A stretch of DNA of 44,397 nucleotides. Source: Kitasatospora sp040298565 (GTDB taxonomy: Bacteria > Actinomycetota > Actinomycetes > Streptomycetales > Streptomycetaceae). Position numbers and translations under genes: made by a program. The notes under the pieces were generated by a model, which saw nothing but the letters and a program-made list of their open reading frames with translations, was not told the origin of the DNA and did no database searches. The stretch spans positions 1-44,397 of the forward strand of contig NZ_JBEPAK010000020.1 of the NCBI RefSeq assembly GCF_040298565.1, read 5' to 3'. Of this stretch, positions 38,870-44,397 are shown in pieces. Each line of letters opens with the position of its first letter. The stretch's first letter is position 1.

Positions 38870-39970
38870 ATGTCCGACTTCGTACCCGGGCTTGAGGGAG
38901 TCGTCGCGTTCGAGAGCGAGATCGCCGAACCCGACCGTGAAGGCGGAGCGCTGCGGTACCGCGGCGTCGACATCGACGACCTGGTCGGCCACGTCTCCTT
39001 CGGCCACGTCTGGGGCCTGCTGGTGGACGGCAAGTTCAACCCCGGCCTGCCGGCCGCCGAGCCCTTCCCGATCCCGGTGCACTCGGGCGACATCCGGGTC
39101 GACGTCCAGTCCGCGCTCGCCATGCTCGCCCCGGTCTGGGGCCTCAAGCCGCTGCTCGACATCTCCGCCGAGGAGGCCCGCAACGACCTCGCCCGCGCCG
39201 CGGTGATGGCGCTGTCGTACGTCGCCCAGTCCGCCCGCGGCCAGGGCCTGCCGATGGTCCCGCAGAGCGAGATCGACAAGGCCGAGACGGTCGTCGAGCG
39301 GTTCATGATCCGCTGGCGGGGCGAGCCGGACCCGAAGCACGTCAAGGCCGTCGACGCCTACTGGACCTCCGCCGCCGAGCACGGCATGAACGCCTCGACC
39401 TTCACCGCCCGCGTCATCGCCTCCACCGGCGCCGACGTCGCGGCCGCGCTCTCCGGCGCGGTCGGCGCGATGTCCGGCCCGCTGCACGGCGGTGCGCCCT
39501 CCCGCGTGCTCGGCATGATCGAGGAGATCGAGCGCACCGGCGACGCCGTCAAGTGGGTCAAGAACGCGCTGGACAAGGGCGAGCGCCTGATGGGCTTCGG
39601 CCACCGCGTCTACCGCGCCGAGGACCCGCGCGCCCGGGTGCTGCGCCGCACCGCCAAGGAGCTCGGCGCGCCGCGCTTCGAGGTCGCCGAGGCGCTGGAG
39701 AAGGCGGCGCTGGAGGAGCTGCACAACCGCCGCCCCGACCGCGTGCTGGCCACCAACGTCGAGTTCTGGGCCGCCATCATGCTGGACTTCGCCGAGGTCC
39801 CGGCGCACATGTTCACCTCGATGTTCACCTGCGCGCGTACCGCGGGCTGGTCGGCGCACATCCTGGAGCAGAAGCGCACCGGTCGCCTCGTGCGCCCCTC
39901 CGCGCGCTACGTGGGCCCCGGCCCGCGCCGCCCCGAGGAGATCGAGGGCTGGGACGCCATCGCCCACTGA
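38870..39970 (+). CDS. Citrate synthase 2
   Basis: A 366-residue enzyme of the short actinobacterial citrate synthase 2 type (SCO4388-like), condensing acetyl-CoA (or related acyl-CoA) with oxaloacetate. Landmarks are LRYRGVDIDDLVGHVSFGHVWGLL, His206 in GPLHGGAPS, and His245 in MGFGHRVYRAEDPRAR. The usual catalytic Asp is replaced by Glu298 in TNVEFWAA; I believe this is normal for the subfamily, but it could lower activity or change the acyl preference. C-terminal AGWSAHILEQKRTGRLVRPSARY carries the CoA/citrate arginines. ATG 38870 is preceded by AAGGAG. Confidence 0.93.
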   Translation: MSDFVPGLEGVVAFESEIAEPDREGGALRYRGVDIDDLVGHVSFGHVWGLLVDGKFNPGLPAAEPFPIPVHSGDIRVDVQSALAMLAPVWGLKPLLDISAEEARNDLARAAVMALSYVAQSARGQGLPMVPQSEIDKAETVVERFMIRWRGEPDPKHVKAVDAYWTSAAEHGMNASTFTARVIASTGADVAAALSGAVGAMSGPLHGGAPSRVLGMIEEIERTGDAVKWVKNALDKGERLMGFGHRVYRAEDPRARVLRRTAKELGAPRFEVAEALEKAALEELHNRRPDRVLATNVEFWAAIMLDFAEVPAHMFTSMFTCARTAGWSAHILEQKRTGRLVRPSARYVGPGPRRPEEIEGWDAIAH

Positions 39971-40016
39971 GCGCGTCCGGCGGACGGCCGTGCTGCCGCC
40001 GCACACCACCTCTGAC

Positions 40017-40046
40017 CAGCGGGTCCGGCCTCGACCGGGCCCGCTG
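40017..40046 (+). terminator. Terminator of citrate synthase 2
   Basis: A 12-bp stem (40017-40028 with 40035-40046, one G-U pair) around CCTCGA, about 47 bases past the stop. Confidence 0.75.
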
Positions 40047-40120
40047 TCGGCGCCCGGCGGAGAGCCGGGACCGCAGTCTCAGCCGGCGGACGGGCGTACC
40101 CGGGGCCGGCCCCCGGCCGG

Positions 40121-40126
40121 TAGGCT
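40121..40126 (+). promoter_or_regulatory. -10 box for a leaderless serC transcript
   Basis: TAGGCT (TAnnnT) ends six bases before GTG 40133, so transcription would begin at or next to the start codon. No ribosome-binding site precedes the GTG, which fits leaderless translation. Confidence 0.55.
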
Positions 40127-40132
40127 GCCCGC

Positions 40133-41251
40133 GTGGCTCAGATCCAGATCCCCGCTGACATCAAGCCCGCAGACGGCCGTTTCGGCTGCGGACCGTCCAA
40201 GGTGCGCCCCGAGGCCCTGAGTGGGCTCGCCGCCACCCAGACCTCCCTGCTCGGCACCTCGCACCGCCAGGCCCCGGTCAAGAACCTGGTCAAGCGCGTG
40301 CGCGAGGGCGTGAGCAGCCTCTTCTCGCTGCCGGACGACTACCAGGTCGTCCTCGGCAACGGCGGCTCCACCGCCTTCTGGGACATCGCCGCCTTCGGCC
40401 TGGTGCGGGAGAAGTCCCAGCACCTGGACTTCGGCGAGTTCTCCTCGAAGTTCGCCTCCTCCGTCAAGGCCGCGCCGTGGCTGGCGGAGCCGACGGTGAT
40501 CAAGACCGCCCCGGGCACCCACCCGCTGCCGGTCGCCGAGGCCGGCGTGGACGTCTACGGCCTCACCCACAACGAGACCTCGACCGGCGTCGCGATGCCG
40601 ATCAGGCGCCCGGCGGGCGCGGACGAGGGCTCGCTGGTGCTGGTGGACGCCACCTCGGGCGCCGGCGGCCTGCCGGTGGACATCACCGAGACCGACGTCT
40701 ACTACTTCGCCCCGCAGAAGTCCTTCGCCTCCGAGGGCGGCCTGTGGCTGGCCACCTTCTCCCCCGCCGCGCTGGAGCGCGCCGCCGAGATCGCCGGCTC
40801 CGGCCGGTACGTCCCGCCGTTCTTCTCGCTGCCGACGGCCATCGACAACTCGTCGAAGGACCAGACGTACAACACCCCGTCGATCGGCACGCTGTTCCTG
40901 CTGGCCGACCAGCTGGAGTGGCTGAACGGCAACGGCGGGCTGGACTGGGCCGTCGCCCGTACGGCCGACTCCTCCTCCCGGCTGTACGGCTGGGCCGAGA
41001 AGTCCTCCTTCGCCAACCCGTTCGTGGCGAACCCGGCCGAGCGCTCCCAGGTGGTCGGCACCATCGACTTCGACGAGTCGGTGGACGCCGCCGCGGTCGC
41101 CAAGGCACTGCGTGCCAACGGCATCGTGGACACCGAGCCGTACCGCAAGCTGGGCCGCAACCAGCTGCGCATCGCGATGTTCCCGGCGATCGACCCGGCG
41201 GACGTCGAGGCGCTCACCCAGTGCATCGACTACGTGGTCGAGAAGCTCTGA
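40133..41251 (+). CDS. serC: Phosphoserine aminotransferase
   Basis: A 372-residue PLP enzyme converting 3-phosphohydroxypyruvate and glutamate to phosphoserine and 2-oxoglutarate in serine synthesis. It is of the actinobacterial SerC type: FGCGPSKVRPEALSGL, LGTSHRQAPVKNLVKRV, VVLGNGGSTAFWD, THNETSTGVAMPI, LVDATSGAGGLPVDI, and the PLP lysine in YYFAPQKSFASEGGLW. The length is typical. GTG 40133 starts the family's usual AQIQIPADIKPADGRFG. A 12-bp hairpin follows. Confidence 0.95.
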   Translation: MAQIQIPADIKPADGRFGCGPSKVRPEALSGLAATQTSLLGTSHRQAPVKNLVKRVREGVSSLFSLPDDYQVVLGNGGSTAFWDIAAFGLVREKSQHLDFGEFSSKFASSVKAAPWLAEPTVIKTAPGTHPLPVAEAGVDVYGLTHNETSTGVAMPIRRPAGADEGSLVLVDATSGAGGLPVDITETDVYYFAPQKSFASEGGLWLATFSPAALERAAEIAGSGRYVPPFFSLPTAIDNSSKDQTYNTPSIGTLFLLADQLEWLNGNGGLDWAVARTADSSSRLYGWAEKSSFANPFVANPAERSQVVGTIDFDESVDAAAVAKALRANGIVDTEPYRKLGRNQLRIAMFPAIDPADVEALTQCIDYVVEKL

Positions 41252-41276
41252 CCGCACCCGGACGCCGGCACGGCTG

Positions 41277-41304
41277 AGGGCCACCGCCTGCGGGCGGTGG
41301 CCCT
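41277..41304. terminator. Strong terminator after serC
   Basis: AGGGCCACCGCC (41277-41288) pairs perfectly with GGCGGTGGCCCT (41293-41304) around a 4-base loop. It also lies 15 bases downstream of the small minus-strand gene and can serve both. Confidence 0.85.
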
Positions 41305-41318
41305 TGCGTGTGTCCGGC

Positions 41319-41408
41319 CTACCGGTTGACGAGTGAGCTGATCAGCACGATGACCAGCAGCAGCACCAGGGTGCCGGAGACGATGCGCATACGAGTCTTG
41401 GGATCCAC
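41319..41408 (-). CDS. 29-residue single-pass membrane peptide
   Basis: A very small gene on the minus strand. From GTG 41408 it encodes DPKTRMRIVSG, then one membrane span (TLVLLLVIVLISSLV), ending NR. Positive charges precede the span, so the N-terminus should stay inside. A TTG start at 41414 with GGAGG eight bases upstream is an alternative and adds two residues. It resembles other tiny streptomycete membrane peptides that begin near a D-P motif, but I cannot name the family. The flanking hairpin and the gap between serC and thpR fit a real gene. Confidence 0.5.
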   Translation of the reverse strand: MDPKTRMRIVSGTLVLLLVIVLISSLVNR

Positions 41409-41454
41409 GGTCAACGAGCGTACCTCCGGCTCACACCCGGGCCGACCGGCGCCC

Positions 41455-42042
41455 TCAGCTCCAGTCGGCCAGCGGCCAGGAGCGCAGTGACTCGTAGCGG
41501 ACGGCGCCGCCCTCCTCGCGGCTCTCCATCAGGTGCAGCTCGACGGCCTCCCACTCCGGACCCGAGTACGGCGCCAGCGCCGCCGCCAGCGTGTCCAGCT
41601 CGGCCGCCGCGACCCGCTGGACGGCCCGCCGGTGACCGCGGTGGGAGCCGGCCCGGGCCAGCGTGAGGTGGGGGTGGAAGCCGAAGGCGTCGGTGTCCCC
41701 GGTGAACTCGGCGACGGCCCCGGTGACCGCCTCGGCGAGCCTGCGCAGCGCCCAGGTCTGGCCCTCCACCCCGGCCCAGAGCACCCGGTCGCCGAACCGG
41801 CCGGCGCCCGCGATCCGCAGCCGGTGCGCCGGGTGCACCTCGGCGACGGCGGCCAGACCGCTCTCCAGCTCCGGCAGCCGCTCGGCCGGCACCTGGCCGA
41901 GGAAGGCGAGGGTGAGGTGCCAGCCGGCGGCGGAGGTCCACCGCAGCCGGTCGGCCCCGGGCAGGCCGTGCAGGGGGGCGACCGCGTCGGCCAGCTCCTG
42001 GAGTGCCGGGATCGGCGGCAGGACCGCCGTGAACAATCTCAT
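41455..42042 (-). CDS. thpR: RNA 2',3'-cyclic phosphodiesterase (2'-5' RNA ligase family)
   Basis: A 195-residue 2H phosphoesterase. The two catalytic H-x-T-x motifs are visible: HLTLAFLGQVP (about 42-52) and HPHLTLARAG (about 122-131). Members open 2',3'-cyclic phosphates on RNA to 2'-phosphates and can weakly ligate 2'-5' tRNA halves. It starts with the usual MRLFTAVLPP. It is divergent from the GNAT gene at 42096, 53 bases away. Confidence 0.9.
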   Translation of the reverse strand: MRLFTAVLPPIPALQELADAVAPLHGLPGADRLRWTSAAGWHLTLAFLGQVPAERLPELESGLAAVAEVHPAHRLRIAGAGRFGDRVLWAGVEGQTWALRRLAEAVTGAVAEFTGDTDAFGFHPHLTLARAGSHRGHRRAVQRVAAAELDTLAAALAPYSGPEWEAVELHLMESREEGGAVRYESLRSWPLADWS

Positions 42043-42095
42043 GGGCCCATCCTCCCGCTCTTCCCACGCCCCCGAACCTGGGCTAGAACGGGTTC

Positions 42096-42632
42096 ATGAT
42101 CGATTCAAGCGGCGTGAAGATCCGCACCGGAGGTCCCGAGGACGTCCCCGACATCCTCGCCCTGCTCGACGGAGCCGTGGCCTGGCTGGCCGACCAGGGC
42201 CGCACCGGCCAGTGGGGCGACCGGCCCTTCTCCACCGACCCGGCCCGCGCGGAGCACATCGCGCAGTACGGCGCCGAGCCGTTCCTGATCCGCCTCGCCG
42301 TCGACGACCAGGGCCGTACGGTCGGCTCCTGCGTGCTCTCCGAGGAGCGCGGCCGGTACGTGCCCGCCGTGGACGAGCGCGAGCTGTTCGTCCGCAACCT
42401 GGTCACCGACCGCAGCCGCAAGGGCTCGGGCATCGGCGCCGCGCTGATCGCCGACGCGGTCGAGGAGGGCCGCCGGCGCGGCATCGGCCTGCTGCGGGTG
42501 GACTGCTACGCCGGCGCCGACCGCCGACTGGTCGCCCAGTACCGGGCGCTCGGCTTCACCGAGACGGAGAGCTTCGAGGTCGAGCAGCCGACCGGTGTCT
42601 GGCCGGGCCAGGTGCTCGCCATCCGGCTCTGA
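42096..42632 (+). CDS. GNAT-family N-acetyltransferase
   Basis: A 178-residue acetyltransferase. It shows VKIRTGGPEDVPDILALLDGAVAWLADQG, VGSCVLSEERGRYVP, then ELFVRNLVTDRSRKGSGIGAALIADAVEEGRRRGIGLLRVDCY (motif A with the RKGSGIG acetyl-CoA loop) and LVAQYRALGFTETESFEV (motif B). The substrate is unknown. ATG 42096 lies 12 bases after TAGAAC, a possible -10, so the leader may be very short. A perfect hairpin follows at 42679. Confidence 0.85.
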   Translation: MIDSSGVKIRTGGPEDVPDILALLDGAVAWLADQGRTGQWGDRPFSTDPARAEHIAQYGAEPFLIRLAVDDQGRTVGSCVLSEERGRYVPAVDERELFVRNLVTDRSRKGSGIGAALIADAVEEGRRRGIGLLRVDCYAGADRRLVAQYRALGFTETESFEVEQPTGVWPGQVLAIRL

Positions 42633-42678
42633 CCCGGCGCCGCCGGGCGCCCCTCGGGCCCCGGCCCGGACCGCAGAG

Positions 42679-42704
42679 GACCCCCGGGGCGGGCCCCGGG
42701 GGTC
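42679..42704. terminator. Terminator after the GNAT gene
   Basis: GACCCCCGGGG (42679-42689) pairs perfectly with CCCCGGGGGTC (42694-42704) around a 4-base loop. Confidence 0.8.
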
Positions 42705-42726
42705 GGCAGGACGACGGTCTCGGCCG

Positions 42727-42817
42727 CCACCACCGGCACGGCGTCAGGGCATCGCGACCAGTGCGGCGCCACCACCGGCACGGCGTCACGACCAGCAGGG
42801 CGTCACCACCGGCACGG
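42727..42817. repeat. Repeats behind the MFS gene
   Basis: CCACCACCGGCACGGCGTCA occurs at 42727-42746 and 42769-42788, with a shorter copy at 42803-42817. It lies between convergent genes and is non-coding. Confidence 0.75.
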
Positions 42818-42831
42818 CCGCGCCGCAGCCG

Positions 42832-44352
42832 TCAGCAGGCCGGGGCCAGCTCCGCCTTGCTCGCCGCGCGGGTCCGCGGCACGACGGCCACCACCCGGCC
42901 GCCGCGGCCCGGGTGCAGGTCGAAGCGCACCCGCAGGTCCGCGCTGCGGGCCAGCGCCAGGCCGACCGCGCCGGCCGCCAGCGCGGAGACCACGCCGCAG
43001 GCCAGCAGGCCCAGCCGGGGCCCGTACGAGGCGGTGACCCAGCCGACGATCGGGGCGCCGATCGGGGTGCCGCCGGTGAAGACCAGCACCAGCAGGCCCA
43101 TCACCCGGCCGCGCACCTCGGGGTCGGTGGCCAGTTGCAGCGTGGAGTTGACCGAGGTGTTGAAGCTCAGCCCGAACACGCCGATCAGCGTCAGCAGCAG
43201 CGCGAAGGTCCAGTAGTCGGGCGCGAAGGCCGCGACGACCTCCAGCAGCCCGAAGCCCAGGGCCGCGCCGACCAGGCGGCGCAGCCGCGGCGCGCCCCGG
43301 CGGGCGGCGAGCAGCGCGCCGGCCAGTGAGCCGACCGCCATCGCGGTGTTCAGCAGGCCGTACTGCCCGGCGCCCACCTTGAAGGTGTCGTAGGCGAAAC
43401 CGGACAGCAGCGTCGGGAAGTTGAAGCCGAAGGTGCCGATGAACCCGGCCAGCACCATCGGCCAGAGCAGCTCGGGCCGCTCCTTCACGTAGCGCAGGCC
43501 CTCGCGCAGCTGGCCCTTCTCGCGGGCGATCGGCTCGGTCGGGCGCAGTTCGCCCTCCCGCATGGCGAGCAGCCCGCCGATCACGGCGGCGAAGGACAGC
43601 GCGTTGACGGCGAAAGCCCAGCCGCTGCCGACCGCGGCGATCAGCAGGCCCGCGACGGCGGGGCCGACCAGGCGGGCGGTCTGGAAGTTGGCGGCGTTCA
43701 GGCTGACGGCGTTGGCGAGGTCCTTGGGCCCGACCATCTCGGAGACGAAGGCCTGCCGGGTCGGGTTGTCCACCACGGTGACCAGGCCGAGCAGCAGCGC
43801 GAAGGCGTACACGTAGTAGGGCGTGACGATGCCGCTGACGGTCAGCACGGCCAGGCCGGCGGCGAGCAGGCCCATGGTGCCCTGGGTGTAGATCAGCAGT
43901 CGGCGCTTGGGCATCCGGTCGGCGAGCACACCGCCGAACAGGCCGAGCAGCAGCATCGGCAGGAACTGCATGGCGGTGGTGATGCCGACGGCCAGCGGGC
44001 TGCCGGTGAGGCTCAGCACCAGCCAGTCCTGGGCGATCCGCTGCATCCAGGTGCCGGTGTTGGACACCACCTGGCCGGCGAAGTAGTAGCGGTAGTTGCG
44101 GACGCGCAGGGAGGAGAACATCCCCCCGGGCCTGGTGAAGCGGGCGCCTGTGGGGGACGGGGCCGCGGAGCGGCCGGGAGCGGCGGGGTCGTCCGCCGCG
44201 GTGCGTTCGTCGGGGTCGTCGTCGCCGTTGCCGGGCAGTCCCGTCGGAGCGGGGGCCTGGGCGTCGGCGGCCGCGGGGCCTGCCGCGGCGGGGTCGGTGG
44301 TCGGGTCGTCGGTACGGATGGCGGCGGCGCTGGCTGCGGCCGGCGGTGTCAC
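42832..44352 (-). CDS. MFS transporter, EntS/enterobactin-exporter-like
   Basis: A 506-residue twelve-span exporter of the MFS-3 type. After a disordered Ala/Pro/Asp-rich head of about 75 residues comes the family's typical start FSSLRVRNYRYYFAGQVVSNTGTWMQRIAQDWLVLSLTGSPLAVG, then LFGGVLADRMPKRRLLIYTQ (D-R signature), VDNPTRQAFVSEMVGPKDLANAVSLNAANFQTARLVGPAVAG, and LATDPEVRGRVMGLLVLVFTGGTPIGAPIVGW in the second half. Relatives export siderophores or drugs; the substrate is unknown here. GTG 44352 follows GAGGGGAG, an excellent ribosome-binding site. A frame ending in TGA overlaps this GTG, so it may be coupled to a gene running off the right edge. Confidence 0.85.
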   Translation of the reverse strand: MTPPAAASAAAIRTDDPTTDPAAAGPAAADAQAPAPTGLPGNGDDDPDERTAADDPAAPGRSAAPSPTGARFTRPGGMFSSLRVRNYRYYFAGQVVSNTGTWMQRIAQDWLVLSLTGSPLAVGITTAMQFLPMLLLGLFGGVLADRMPKRRLLIYTQGTMGLLAAGLAVLTVSGIVTPYYVYAFALLLGLVTVVDNPTRQAFVSEMVGPKDLANAVSLNAANFQTARLVGPAVAGLLIAAVGSGWAFAVNALSFAAVIGGLLAMREGELRPTEPIAREKGQLREGLRYVKERPELLWPMVLAGFIGTFGFNFPTLLSGFAYDTFKVGAGQYGLLNTAMAVGSLAGALLAARRGAPRLRRLVGAALGFGLLEVVAAFAPDYWTFALLLTLIGVFGLSFNTSVNSTLQLATDPEVRGRVMGLLVLVFTGGTPIGAPIVGWVTASYGPRLGLLACGVVSALAAGAVGLALARSADLRVRFDLHPGRGGRVVAVVPRTRAASKAELAPAC

Positions 44353-44397
44353 GGTGGTCTCCCCTCGCGGCGCGACGGCCGTGGTGGCGGCCGTCGC

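Noticed and set aside
44349..44397. 3' end of a minus-strand gene running off the right edge
   Set aside because: A frame ending TGA overlaps the MFS start, but 49 bases are too few to recognise a gene.

Overview
The window is high-GC actinomycete chromosome, almost certainly Streptomycetaceae (Streptomyces or Kitasatospora). The signs are strong third-position GC, frequent GTG starts, short TAnnnT -10 boxes, and a gene set familiar from the S. coelicolor core chromosome: purU beside an SCO4402-family gene, a DmdR1-type iron repressor beside a SIS-domain gene, pdxH beside citrate synthase 2, then serC. No rRNA, tRNA, insertion sequence, integrase or CRISPR array was recognised.

Bases 1-3300 are accessory. 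They hold small minus-strand genes of unknown function (one apparently frameshifted), a TPR regulator that has lost its DNA-binding half, and a two-gene membrane cassette whose base composition is clearly less GC-rich than its surroundings. Bases 3300-11550 carry transport and regulation genes: a dicarboxylate symporter and an MFS exporter divided by a well-formed regulatory region, then a LacI regulator, a DUF4229 membrane protein, a GNAT acetyltransferase, and a second MFS transporter divergent from a GlxA/AraC-type activator. Bases 11900-15112 encode an RsbW-like kinase, and an ECF sigma factor translationally coupled to a zinc-finger/MDMPI anti-sigma factor. Bases 15200-24216 are conserved core: purU, SCO4402-family, a solute-binding lipoprotein, a proline-rich single-pass membrane protein, an intact TPR regulator divergent from a primase-polymerase-domain protein, dmdR1, and a SIS-domain gene. 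A DUF4231 (SLATT-like) membrane protein and an alpha/beta hydrolase follow as an operon, then a 2-hydroxyacid dehydrogenase with an atypical active site.

The highlight is 27367-37566, an FxSxx-COOH system. fxsA encodes a 63-residue precursor ending in FNSSI. fxsB encodes a radical SAM/SPASM maturase fused to an HExxH domain. An AAC(3)-family acetyltransferase gene follows. Next to these lie fxsC (TIR-like) and fxsT, a 1335-residue protein in which a MinD/ParA-like ATPase, a TIR-like domain, an NB-ARC NTPase and TPRs are joined. FxsB-type enzymes are known to form three-residue cyclophanes, but what the modified peptide does is not known. The TIR/NB-ARC/TPR content resembles immune signalling proteins. 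A DUF397 gene and a GNAT gene sit in opposite orientation between the two halves of the locus.

Bases 37821-44397 return to core metabolism: pdxH, citrate synthase 2 with a structured leader, serC with a probable leaderless promoter, a 29-residue membrane peptide, thpR, a GNAT gene and a third MFS exporter. Strong GC-rich hairpins close many of the genes. Short tandem repeats lie at several gene ends, both in coding tails and in intergenic DNA.
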